A stretch of 43,481 nucleotides of DNA from a virus, in the IMG/VR virus record IMGVR_UViG_3300032893_000108, positions 1 to 43,481 of that record. One strand, 5' to 3'. The position numbers and the translations under genes are program-made. Positions within the stretch are counted from its first letter, which is position 1. Each line of letters opens with the position of its first letter. The notes under the pieces are model-generated. The model was given only the letters and a program-made list of their open reading frames with translations, was not told the DNA's origin and did no database searches. Positions 30,437-37,373 of the stretch are shown in pieces.

Positions 30437-31265
30437 ATATATATTAACAGATGAAACTAAAGAAGTTTTTGGAACAAAACTTTATAGAATTAAAGCTATT
30501 AAATCCTTTGCAAATATCAAAAAAGGCGATTTAGGAGGATTTATAGAAAAAAAGACTAATCTTAACCAAGAAGGCAATGCATGGGTCTATAGCAATGCAC
30601 AGGTCCATGGCAATGCACGGGTCTATGACAATGCACTGGTCTATGGCAATGCATGGGTCTGTGGCAATGCACGGGTCTCTGGCAATGCACGGGTCTCTGA
30701 CAATGCACAGGTCTATGGCACTGCACGGGTCTGTGGCACTGCACGGGTCTGTGGCAATGCACGGGTCTCTGGCAATGCACGGGTCTGTGGCAATGCACGG
30801 GTCTATGGCGATGCACAGGTCTCTGGCAATGCACAGGTCTGTGACAATGCACGGGTCTTTTACAATGCACTGGTCTATGGCAATGCATGGGTCTGTGGCA
30901 ATGCACGGGTCTGTGACAATGCACGGGTCTATGACAATGCACAGGTCTATGACAATGCACAGGTCTATGGCAATGCATGGGTCTATGGCGATGCACAGGT
31001 CTATGGCAATGCACAGGTCTATGGCGATGCACGGGTCTATGGCGATACAAAAATTAAGTTAAAACATCAACTTATTAATTTAATTAATTTACAATTTAAC
31101 ATTACCATAACCCCACAAAATATAGTTATAGGTTGTTATTTAAAAACATTCAATGAATGGAAGAAAATCACATTAAAGCAAGCATTAAAATTAGGTTTAG
31201 AAAAGAATCAATACAAACTACTTAAAACAATTATTCCACTACTTTATAAGGAGGTATGCAAATGA
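30429..31265 (+). CDS. Second hexapeptide-repeat (left-handed beta-helix) protein
   Basis: A 278-aa protein from ATG 30429 (12 codons inside a longer frame). The N-terminal domain (YILTDETKEVFG, KAIKSFANIKKGDLGG) is paralogous to that at 28341. About 26 hexapeptides follow (AQVYGNAxV type), about eight to nine coils. The C-terminal region (LKHQLINLINLQFNI, QALKLGLEKNQYKL) is unrelated to that of the first protein. The two genes thus share a repeat module with different ends, as if the tail was exchanged. Confidence 0.7.
   Translation: MNKYILTDETKEVFGTKLYRIKAIKSFANIKKGDLGGFIEKKTNLNQEGNAWVYSNAQVHGNARVYDNALVYGNAWVCGNARVSGNARVSDNAQVYGTARVCGTARVCGNARVSGNARVCGNARVYGDAQVSGNAQVCDNARVFYNALVYGNAWVCGNARVCDNARVYDNAQVYDNAQVYGNAWVYGDAQVYGNAQVYGDARVYGDTKIKLKHQLINLINLQFNITITPQNIVIGCYLKTFNEWKKITLKQALKLGLEKNQYKLLKTIIPLLYKEVCK
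30573..31048. repeat. 18-bp tandem repeat array 2
   Basis: About 26 copies of the same 18-bp unit as array 1 (GGCAATGCACGGGTCT followed by AT, GT or CT). Units are nearly identical between arrays 2 kb apart, which suggests recent duplication, gene conversion or recombination between them. It is not CRISPR: there are no unique spacers. Confidence 0.9.
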
Positions 31266-31456
31266 GTATTACATTTTGGAAGAAAGAAACAGGTAATTTA
31301 ATGAATGCTAAACAAGGGTTGACTGCAGAGCAAATTGAATTTCTTCAGTCCTTAAAACAAGGAGACCGATTGATTCTTTGGTTTGAAAATCAGAAATCTT
31401 CTGATAACTCTCCTGATTTTCGCATGAAGAAATACGCAAAGGAAAAACCAGAATGA
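31262..31456 (+). CDS. Hypothetical small protein
   Basis: A 64-aa protein from the ATG with the best spacing to AAGGAGG (an ATG 6 bases earlier is too close). It has a helix GLTAEQIEFLQSLKQGDRLI and a charged C-terminus. Coupled by ATGA to the previous gene and to the next. Unassigned. Confidence 0.5.
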   Translation: MSITFWKKETGNLMNAKQGLTAEQIEFLQSLKQGDRLILWFENQKSSDNSPDFRMKKYAKEKPE

Positions 31457-31641
31457 CTCCAGCACTGTTAGTTTACTTAGAAATACTGTTAAAACCACAT
31501 TGTGATGTTAACAGAGACTATGAACGAATCGTAGCAGCATCGCGCATAGAACCAATGAATTACAGGATGTTACTCGTAGCTAAACAAGAATTGATACATA
31601 AATGTGGTTATAGTAAATACCAACGAGGTAATGATGAATAA
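31453..31641 (+). CDS. Hypothetical small protein
   Basis: A 62-aa protein with a helical pattern (PALLVYLEILLKPH, YRMLLVAKQELIHKC). ATGA-coupled upstream. Its last bases contain the ribosome site and start of the PagL-like gene. Unassigned. Confidence 0.5.
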   Translation: MTPALLVYLEILLKPHCDVNRDYERIVAASRIEPMNYRMLLVAKQELIHKCGYSKYQRGNDE

Positions 31642-32125
31642 ACTAGCATTAGCAGCTATTTTTCTTGGAAGCTTACAATCTTCCGGTGAAGAAGTGACAT
31701 TCAAATACGGCTTAGGATTTGGTCAGCCAAATCAAGACGGTGTAGCAGAGACTAAATACATCTCATTCGGATATCAGAATGGTATGTCTAATGTGTTTGA
31801 TTACAAGCTAGATCTCGGCGCCTGGTTTGATAGCTTAGATCCTGATAAAGAAAAGCGTAGCTCAGGATTTGCTAGTTCATCAATCGGCGTTAGAGTCAAC
31901 CCCAATTGGTTTTATGCAGAGACATTCTTTGGTGTTAGTTATATCACACAAGTAGATACTCAGCTTAGCACACAGTTTGAGTTTACAGAAGAATTAGGAA
32001 TAGGGATTAAAGATGAATACGGAAAAACAATAGGATTTGAATACCGCCATTTTAGTAACGCTGGAATAGCTTTGCCGAATAAAGGCCGAGATTTCTTTCT
32101 TGTCAACGTAGGAGTACCATTATGA
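31634..32125 (+). CDS. PagL-like lipid A 3-O-deacylase
   Basis: A 163-aa protein with a signal peptide (NKLALAAIFLGSLQSSG) and an alternating amphipathic pattern of an outer-membrane beta-barrel ending in a hydrophobic strand FFLVNVGVPL. Near the C-terminus H139-F-S141-N-A-G-I and P-N-x-G-x-D153 align with the PagL catalytic motif (His126, Ser128, Glu140 in P. aeruginosa), with exact spacing, but Asp replaces the catalytic Glu. PagL removes the 3-linked acyl chain of lipid A. In a phage it could remodel LPS during infection. I chose the ATG five bases after GAGG. Confidence 0.75.
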   Translation: MNKLALAAIFLGSLQSSGEEVTFKYGLGFGQPNQDGVAETKYISFGYQNGMSNVFDYKLDLGAWFDSLDPDKEKRSSGFASSSIGVRVNPNWFYAETFFGVSYITQVDTQLSTQFEFTEELGIGIKDEYGKTIGFEYRHFSNAGIALPNKGRDFFLVNVGVPL

Positions 32126-32304
32126 AAGACTTTTTTAGAGTAATGAATCAAGATGCTATTAATGAGAACATGAAACTATACGAAATATTCCTAGAAGAAT
32201 ACGGATTAGAGGATAATAAACAGAATTGGGATACATTCGTAGATCACTATGCTAATAAATTTGATAGCTTCATGTATGATTATTATGATAGAATGGAGAA
32301 ATGA
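32122..32304 (+). CDS. Small acidic helical protein
   Basis: A 60-aa acidic protein with many Asp, Glu and aromatic residues (LYEIFLEEYGLEDNKQNW, FVDHYANKFDSFMYDYYD). Probably helical. ATGA-coupled to the PagL-like gene and to the next gene. Unassigned. Confidence 0.5.
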   Translation: MKDFFRVMNQDAINENMKLYEIFLEEYGLEDNKQNWDTFVDHYANKFDSFMYDYYDRMEK

Positions 32305-32534
32305 TTATGACTGTATTGAATTATACCTCACCTAAATTTAATCATCCTTGGCGAGGTAAAAACGAAGGATTACATACTCAACAAGATAACAGGAAGTTTT
32401 ATCAATGCAAAGCATGTTTGGATTATTACGACATCCACAGGCTTAAAAGCTTAGCTGGACAATGGATTTGTGATGTATGTTTAACCGATTTGGATTTAAA
32501 TGGAGTGCACGATGTACAAAATAGTAAGAAGTAA
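32301..32534 (+). CDS. Zinc-ribbon-like small protein
   Basis: A 77-aa protein with a CKAC pair and a CDVC pair 24 residues apart, separated by a polar helix; a zinc ribbon is likely. ATG 32301 overlaps the previous stop, and ATG 32307 is an alternative with better spacing to GGAG. A nucleic-acid-binding or protein adaptor role is possible. Confidence 0.5.
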   Translation: MIMTVLNYTSPKFNHPWRGKNEGLHTQQDNRKFYQCKACLDYYDIHRLKSLAGQWICDVCLTDLDLNGVHDVQNSKK

Positions 32535-32727
32535 CTTGAATAGCGATAAATATTCACTGACATGGATTGTTGACGGTAAGCCTGCTTGGATGATTGAGAA
32601 CGCAGATGCTGCTGAGTTATCTGAATATCTAACTAACAGCGGATTCTCTGAACAGACAGCTGAGAATTTGTTTGATGTTCTTGATAGCCATAATGAAGTT
32701 GGATTTGTAGTAACTATTACGGAGTAA
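32512..32727 (+). CDS. Hypothetical small acidic protein
   Basis: A 71-aa protein starting at ATG 32512, seven bases after GGAG (the frame extends to 32500 but that ATG lacks spacing). It has a beta-hairpin-like start (YKIVRSNLNSDKYSLTWIV), an acidic helix (ADAAELSEYLTNSG) and a final strand VGFVVTITE. It overlaps its upstream neighbour by 23 bases. Unassigned. Confidence 0.5.
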   Translation: MYKIVRSNLNSDKYSLTWIVDGKPAWMIENADAAELSEYLTNSGFSEQTAENLFDVLDSHNEVGFVVTITE

Positions 32728-32729
32728 TT

Positions 32730-33101
32730 ATGAAACCATTTTTTAAACCTGAGGATTTTATTAGATGCTATATTGGTACAGATGAGCAAAGATTCGCTGC
32801 CAATGCAGCAAACGAAAAGCTTGAACGTGAAGGGAGAGTTGTTTATTCTAAGTTACAGTTTCCTTTCAACAGCCCATTATTTACTGATTGGGGTTATGCG
32901 ACTATAAATCCTACTCATATAGCCCTTCTCATCAATATAAGGCCAATCGAGAAATGTAAGCATCCAAAAAATAAAATAACAATTCTTACTGAAGGGGAAA
33001 CCATTATCAGGTTGGATGAAAAAAATTATCCATATTTTGAATGCGAGTGCGGAGCGAAGCTAGAAATTGGTGGATTTGTGGAGAAGGAAGGTAAAAGATG
33101 A
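32730..33101 (+). CDS. Hypothetical protein with Cys-rich C-terminus
   Basis: A 123-aa protein with a KPFFKPEDFIRCYIG start, an Ala/Asn helix (FAANAANEKLEREG), a beta region and a C-terminal C-x-H plus CECG pair (KCKHPKNK ... ECECGAKL), perhaps one zinc site. A GGAG site precedes it. ATGA-coupled to the next gene. Unassigned. Confidence 0.5.
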   Translation: MKPFFKPEDFIRCYIGTDEQRFAANAANEKLEREGRVVYSKLQFPFNSPLFTDWGYATINPTHIALLINIRPIEKCKHPKNKITILTEGETIIRLDEKNYPYFECECGAKLEIGGFVEKEGKR

Positions 33102-33400
33102 CTCCAAGTGAACGGTTGAACGAAATTACAAATAGGTTCTATTCTTTTATTGCCGAAAATCCTAAAGAAAATTTAGATGATCAGTGCAGTGATGACGTTA
33201 TTTGGCTTATCAACCGAGTGAAGGTGCTGACTGAAGCGCTAGAGTTTAATAAAGAAGCTTGTTGGGATGGATATAATGAATTGCAAGCGCTTACTTCGAC
33301 TGCGACTCAGGACAGTTTATGGTCAGATCAATTCGCAGTATTAGAACATTTAAAATTAGCATATGATAAAGCACGCAAAGCCCTTGAAGGTGATGAATAA
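33098..33400 (+). CDS. Hypothetical helical protein
   Basis: A 100-aa helical protein (PSERLNEITNRFYSFI, VIWLINRVKVLTEALEFN, FAVLEHLKLAYDKARKAL). Its stop and the next start share a base (TAATG). It may be a small partner of the glycosyltransferase by position only. Confidence 0.5.
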   Translation: MTPSERLNEITNRFYSFIAENPKENLDDQCSDDVIWLINRVKVLTEALEFNKEACWDGYNELQALTSTATQDSLWSDQFAVLEHLKLAYDKARKALEGDE

Positions 33401-34419
33401 TGCATTTCAATATAATCTTTCTTGATACTACAGCTAATAAATACTATGATTCCACAACCTTGGAACGTGAGCCACTGGGCGGAACAGAAGCTACAATTAT
33501 TCGTATAGCTGAAAGTCTTGCCCAAGTTGGTTTATCTGTTGCTGTAGTGCAGACTACTTGCCCGCCGTTTGAACCCGTGATGGGTCAATACTGCTTCTTC
33601 ATGCATAACACCTCACTCCCATCGAATGTTACCTGTGATTACTTCATCCAAATACGGGGGATTAGCAACTCTCATCTGTTTCCCGAGGCTAAGAAATACG
33701 TCTGGATGCATGATTTAGGTCATGAGAAGATGAAAGATTGGCCTGATAAGTTGAATAAGTACAACATCAAAATGATTGCGGTAAGTCGCTGGCATAAGAA
33801 GAATCTAAAGAAATACCTGGAAGGGTATGATAACATCACTTACATCTACAACCCTGTTCCAGATAGTTTATTCATACCACCGGATAAACGATCAGCTTAT
33901 GATAAGAATCTTATCGCTTGGCTTTCTAGTCCGCATAAGGGATTAGGGAATGCCACAAGACTTTTCAAAAAACTTCATGAACTGCGGCCGCAAATGAAGT
34001 TCCTAATCTTTAATCCTGGGTACTTACAGATAGACACAGTAGCATTGTCATCTAACAAAAATGTGTATTATTCAGGACCTGAGAACTGTAAAACAGTATG
34101 GTCAGTCCTCCAACGCTGTTTGTGTGTGTTTTATCCTACAAACTGGGAAGAAACGTTTGGCTGTGTGGCTTCTGAAGCTAATGCCTTGGGCGTTCCATTA
34201 GCTACATACAAAAAAGGTGCACTTAATGAAGTTGTTACGTCTAATGATCAACTACTAGAAGACGGTGATGAGGATGGCATTATACAACGAGTAATCGATT
34301 GGTATGACAGTGGTAGACCATTGATTCATGGTAACGAAGAGTTTAAACTATCAGTTGTAGTCGATGATTGGCTTAGTATGTTCAAGCGTTCATCTCCCAA
34401 AATCATTACAAAAAAATAG
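33400..34419 (+). CDS. GT-B glycosyltransferase (GT4-like)
   Basis: A 339-aa protein with the GT4/GT-B layout. The N-terminal Rossmann half carries LGGTEATIIRIAESL (glycine loop). A linker NPVPD at 151 and a C-terminal donor half follow, with EETFGCVASEANALG at about 251-264, which is the E-x7-E signature region. It would use a nucleotide sugar. Near the PagL-like gene, a role in host surface (LPS) modification is a reasonable inference. It is the last gene of the rightward accessory block. Confidence 0.8.
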   Translation: MHFNIIFLDTTANKYYDSTTLEREPLGGTEATIIRIAESLAQVGLSVAVVQTTCPPFEPVMGQYCFFMHNTSLPSNVTCDYFIQIRGISNSHLFPEAKKYVWMHDLGHEKMKDWPDKLNKYNIKMIAVSRWHKKNLKKYLEGYDNITYIYNPVPDSLFIPPDKRSAYDKNLIAWLSSPHKGLGNATRLFKKLHELRPQMKFLIFNPGYLQIDTVALSSNKNVYYSGPENCKTVWSVLQRCLCVFYPTNWEETFGCVASEANALGVPLATYKKGALNEVVTSNDQLLEDGDEDGIIQRVIDWYDSGRPLIHGNEEFKLSVVVDDWLSMFKRSSPKIITKK

Positions 34420-34670
34420 CGGCCAAGATTTTACCTCAGCCGCTACTACGACACGTCTCAGGTGCCGGCGTAAGAGCTACTTACGTCTATCCGCTTTTAC
34501 TGTGCGAATTGCAACAAACTCACTTCAGTTAACCGCTGTGAGCCACGGTTATTTAACAATGCTACAAGAATTCTAAAGATCATTACTAGCCGTAAGCAAC
34601 CTAGATTTGCCTGCTGTTTTCATGCTGCGCATTCACACATTGTTAAAAATGTCAGCCTCGGGATTAGGCT
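34417..34670 (+). other. Cluster of four hairpins after the glycosyltransferase
   Basis: Four perfect inverted repeats: TAGCGGC/GCCGCTA (34417-34445, containing the stop codon), CGTAAG/CTTACG (34469-34485), TAACCG/CGGTTA (34530-34551) and AGCCT/AGGCT (34654-34670). None is followed by a clear T-run. The GC content is above average. It may be a structured 3' region or bidirectional termination zone between the convergent operons. Confidence 0.4.
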
Positions 34671-34769
34671 TAGGTGCAGCCGTTCCCGTGCCATTAAATG
34701 TTCCTTCAATCACTGTTAGTAACCTTCACTATCTTTTTAGTTATTTTAATCATGTAACCACAATTACAC
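34420..34769. other. 350-bp non-coding region between convergent blocks
   Basis: No convincing gene on either strand; a short plus-strand frame (34607-34810) has no ribosome site and mixed composition. It holds the hairpin cluster and lies between the ends of the rightward accessory and leftward lysis blocks. Confidence 0.6.
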
Positions 34770-35153
34770 TTAAGCCAGCCAGGGCTCGTCTTGCTCTCCT
34801 GCATCCATGACATGCACTTTGGACACACTGGACTCGGTTCTACGTGGTTTTTCTTGTAAGTCATTCAATTCTGGCTTGTTATCAGCCATCCATATTAAGA
34901 AAACAATATTACAAAGAGCATGGCCCAGATGACTAAGGCCAGATTCAGGATCAATAGATTCACCGGACTTATAAGCATATAAATGTCGCAAGCACGCTGC
35001 AAAAAGCCGACTATGTTCAATACCCTTTTGCCAATTATCTGCACCGTATTTTTTAGCGCCATAAGTCAGAACCTCAGCAAGGAGCCGCATACCCTGCGCC
35101 GGGATCAGATCCATCCTGAGCTTCTGTTGGTCGTGCTTTATTCCCTTGTTCAT
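34770..35153 (-). CDS. DUF5664 / MazZ-like dATP/dGTP pyrophosphohydrolase
   Basis: A 127-aa all-helical protein with the DUF5664 pattern: KHDQQKLRMDLIP near the start, LLAEVLTYGAKKYGADNWQKG, RLFAACLRHLYAYKSGE, and the acidic ESGLSHLGHALCNIVFL helix. The family (MazG-like fold) includes MazZ, which converts dGTP to dGMP in some Z-genome phages; related proteins occur in many ordinary phages. It may adjust the dNTP pool. It overlaps the upstream gene by 80 bases. Confidence 0.7.
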   Translation of the reverse strand: MNKGIKHDQQKLRMDLIPAQGMRLLAEVLTYGAKKYGADNWQKGIEHSRLFAACLRHLYAYKSGESIDPESGLSHLGHALCNIVFLIWMADNKPELNDLQEKPRRTESSVSKVHVMDAGEQDEPWLA

Positions 35154-35280
35154 CCAAGTTTACCTCCATTAGTTTCTTAAGTATATCTTGGTAATGGGAG
35201 TTTTGCAACGGTATTTGTGAATCGATAACTATTAAAATAAGATCTTTACTTCCAGAGACTGTCATTCTGTAGTTAATCAT
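35074..35280 (-). CDS. Hypothetical small protein overlapping the MazZ-like gene
   Basis: A 68-aa protein. The first 42 residues (RMTVSGSKDLILIVIDSQIPL) look like a small beta domain outside the overlap; the tail is low-complexity and overlaps the next gene for 80 bases. ATGA-coupled to its upstream neighbour. Unassigned. Confidence 0.45.
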   Translation of the reverse strand: MINYRMTVSGSKDLILIVIDSQIPLQNSHYQDILKKLMEVNLDEQGNKARPTEAQDGSDPGAGYAAPC

Positions 35281-35483
35281 TTTCTTTTCCTTCTGTTAGC
35301 ACGATTCAGCCAATAAAACTCACGAATTACAGGATTCCAATACACCGGGGGGTTACTAGCAACTCCTGGTTCTTTACTATGAGCTTCTGCCCATTGTTTA
35401 ATCCTATCAGCGTTGTTAACAAGATAAGCTTGAAGCTTCAGCAACTGCTCTTGTTGTTCAGGTGTGAGATTCTTATCATCCAT
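35277..35483 (-). CDS. Hypothetical small protein
   Basis: A 68-aa protein with an N-terminal helix rich in Gln/Leu (LTPEQQEQLLKLQAYLVNNA), a Pro-rich middle (NPPVYWNPVIREFYW), and a basic NRRKRK end. It follows the endolysin gene by one base. Could be a lysis partner by position only. Confidence 0.5.
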   Translation of the reverse strand: MDDKNLTPEQQEQLLKLQAYLVNNADRIKQWAEAHSKEPGVASNPPVYWNPVIREFYWLNRANRRKRK

Positions 35484-35484
35484 A

Positions 35485-36006
35485 TTAACTCAAAAACAGG
35501 AACTTTTCTGCATTCCTACGAGCAAGAAGTCCTGGCACTACCTTACCTTTAACTTTACACCAATCAGGGAATCTTTCAGCTACAACTTTCTTTCTAGTTT
35601 CAGGGCTAAGAGTAAAACTATTCAATTCTTTCAACAGAGTAGAAGTCTTAAAAGCCTCTAATCCTATGTTGTAAGCTAAACTAACACAGGCGCTGAATTG
35701 ATTATCTGTTACTCTCGAAGTTATTAATTTATCAACACCCTGTTCCGTCATCTGTACATCCTGCTTAAGAAATTCTTCAGCCTCTTCTTGTGTAATGGTT
35801 TGATTCGCAGTAACACCTTTAGTATGGCCATATCCTATTGTCCAAATCCCACCAATATCTTGATAAGATGTTAAGCACAATCCTTCGTACTTTTTAATCA
35901 CATTAAGACCAGCCTGATTGATCTTCCGGCTCACTGGCTGTGTCTGGCTCGAGGTTAGGAACTTCTTTAATAAGCTCAGTAAGAACTGAAATAATATCTT
36001 GATCAT
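35485..36006 (-). CDS. GH24 endolysin (lysozyme), possibly membrane-anchored
   Basis: A 173-aa muramidase. The GH24 catalytic triad has correct spacing: E41, eight residues, D50, five residues, T56, in a GLNVIKKYEG ... TIGYGHTKGV context. The N-terminus has a hydrophobic segment (ILFQFLLSLLKKFL) that may act as a signal-arrest-release anchor. It cuts the glycan of peptidoglycan at lysis. It overlaps the upstream gene by 104 bases. Confidence 0.85.
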   Translation of the reverse strand: MIKILFQFLLSLLKKFLTSSQTQPVSRKINQAGLNVIKKYEGLCLTSYQDIGGIWTIGYGHTKGVTANQTITQEEAEEFLKQDVQMTEQGVDKLITSRVTDNQFSACVSLAYNIGLEAFKTSTLLKELNSFTLSPETRKKVVAERFPDWCKVKGKVVPGLLARRNAEKFLFLS

Positions 36007-36097
36007 CTAAACCTTCTTCATGCTCGAGATACACCAGGAATGCGCCTTCATCTCGATAAACATCAGCCAATAGATTCTTAATCTTCTGTTTTTTCAT
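35903..36097 (-). CDS. Small acidic protein overlapping the endolysin
   Basis: A 64-aa protein with a basic N-terminus (KKQKIKNLLADVYRDEG) and an acidic C-terminus (EVPNLEPDTASEPEDQ). It overlaps the endolysin start for 104 bases in another frame. Either a real gene with a long overlap or partly a by-product of the overlap; the non-overlapped 5' part is protein-like. Unassigned. Confidence 0.4.
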   Translation of the reverse strand: MKKQKIKNLLADVYRDEGAFLVYLEHEEGLDDQDIISVLTELIKEVPNLEPDTASEPEDQSGWS

Positions 36098-36530
36098 TCA
36101 CAGCTCTTTCTGCAGGAGCAGCAGCTCCGGGTAAAACAACAGTTAAGGATTGAGCTTGATTCGATTGTGTATCAACATTGTCTAGTCCGACTATCTTCAG
36201 AGCATGGGGAACAGCATTGATGTTACCATCTTGTAATGCTTTAGTCAGGGCAGGTGCAATCAGAGGAACTACAGTTTCTACAACTTCCTTCTGCAACCGA
36301 GAATGCGAAGCTTTAACAACATTATCTGTGTATTCCTTATACACACGAACATAGACATCATGCATTCTCAGACGTTCTACTTGGCTTCTAGTGAAGTGAT
36401 ATCCAAACTCTTCTGTCAAGATCTGCACTTGTTTATTAATACCAACACCTGTGATACTTAGCTCAGCAGCCCTAGCAGCAGCTTCTATTTTGTTAACTTC
36501 TTTGTAATCTGTTTTAATAATTTGAGCCAT
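36078..36530 (-). CDS. Possible terminase small subunit
   Basis: A 150-aa protein with a helix-turn-helix-like N-terminal half (ARAAELSITGVGINKQVQILTEE, YHFTRSQVERLRMHDV), a helical middle (LQKEVVETVVPLIAPALTKAL) and a C-terminal beta tail (SNQAQSLTVVLPGA) like that of several small terminases. If so, it is far from the large subunit, in the lysis block. The start shares a TGATG with the protease stop. Moderate guess only. Confidence 0.4.
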   Translation of the reverse strand: MAQIIKTDYKEVNKIEAAARAAELSITGVGINKQVQILTEEFGYHFTRSQVERLRMHDVYVRVYKEYTDNVVKASHSRLQKEVVETVVPLIAPALTKALQDGNINAVPHALKIVGLDNVDTQSNQAQSLTVVLPGAAAPAERAVNEKTED

Positions 36531-37150
36531 CAAAGACTTTCTGCAAACTCATACAGATCTTCATACGGCACAGCATAGCTCCTACTTTGATACCCAGCAA
36601 AAGCTACACCGACTACATTACCAAAGTTATCAACAACAGGAGAACCTGAGTTACCACCAAGAACCTGTGCAGTCATACTCATTACGTTAATTTTATAGGG
36701 AATTGTTATTTCAGTATAATCAGAGATTTCCCCTTCTGTAATCGTTGTAGGCTCAAGAAGTGGATGGCCGATGATAAAAATCCGTTGATGGATTGAATGC
36801 CATCTAGCAATACTAAGTCCTGATGTTTGCTCAGCTGGGGCATTAATCGCACACAGATCACTGTAAGGGTATATTTTATACACTGTAGCACCGTATGTAT
36901 AAATTTTATTACTAATAATTAACAATCCTTGAGTTGCTAAATTACAAACATGTTGGTTAGTGATAATATAAACTTTACCGCGATGCTTAAGATAAAATCC
37001 TGTACCACCACTAGTTCCAGCAAGATTTTCTACCTTAACAACATATTTGCTGAAGTAATTTATATAACTCCAATGAATCTGTTTCAAGGTTGGTAGAAAG
37101 AATACTAGTAATACAGCTACAGAGGCTAATCTAACAAGATGTCGTAACAT
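36530..37150 (-). CDS. Membrane-anchored trypsin-like serine protease
   Basis: A 206-aa protein from an ATG preceded by AGGAG. The N-terminal hydrophobic helix (LVRLASVAVLLVFFLP) anchors or exports it. The trypsin fold shows the triad H67 (ITNQHVC), D98 (YSDLC) and S168 (GGNSGSP). The oxyanion GNSG is intact. Substrate unknown; it may act in the periplasm on host or phage proteins. It is the first gene after the leftward promoter at 37296-37324. Confidence 0.75.
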   Translation of the reverse strand: MLRHLVRLASVAVLLVFFLPTLKQIHWSYINYFSKYVVKVENLAGTSGGTGFYLKHRGKVYIITNQHVCNLATQGLLIISNKIYTYGATVYKIYPYSDLCAINAPAEQTSGLSIARWHSIHQRIFIIGHPLLEPTTITEGEISDYTEITIPYKINVMSMTAQVLGGNSGSPVVDNFGNVVGVAFAGYQSRSYAVPYEDLYEFAESL

Positions 37151-37295
37151 AACTCTCCTAAGGTTAATGTTTACATAGAATATCATAAGCTTAAAGAATA
37201 GTCTAGCTAATAATTCTGTAACGACCCTCTAAGGTACTTATTTACATGCTAGCCTTATATTAGCTATATTAGCTTCCCCCTCAAGCACTTCGTTC

Positions 37296-37324
37296 ACTAT
37301 AGCATGTAATATTCAATCTGTCAA
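37296..37324 (-). promoter_or_regulatory. Strong sigma70-like promoter for the leftward lysis block
   Basis: On the minus strand TTGACA (37324-37319), exactly 17 bases and TATAGT (37301-37296) form a near-consensus promoter. It would transcribe the protease, the possible terminase small subunit, endolysin and MazZ-like genes. Confidence 0.65.
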
Positions 37325-37351
37325 CAGTGAAATAACACTAGTTTTATTAGT

Positions 37352-37370
37352 TTAAAACTGGTATTATAAT
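37352..37370 (+). promoter_or_regulatory. Promoter-like element with TATAAT before the replication block
   Basis: A perfect TATAAT at 37365-37370 is only 3 bases upstream of the first ATG; the -35 region is weak. The element TTAAAACTGGTATTA (37352-37366) is shared 14 of 15 with 26124-26138 in the other control region. If TATAAT is used, the mRNA would be leaderless or start inside the gene. Confidence 0.4.
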
Positions 37371-37373
37371 CTA

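Larger units (their letters stand above)
37151..37373. other. 223-bp divergent promoter spacer
   Basis: The gap between the leftward lysis block and the rightward replication block holds divergent promoters, AT-rich sequence, and repeated TTAGCTA-type words (37213, 37251, 37259). No gene is seen. Confidence 0.6.

Noticed and set aside
28482-31048. CRISPR array
   Set aside because: The 18-bp units are contiguous, in frame with proteins and have no unique spacers.
34607-34810. 67-codon plus-strand frame after the glycosyltransferase
   Set aside because: No ribosome site, mixed composition, and its end runs antisense into the MazZ-like gene.
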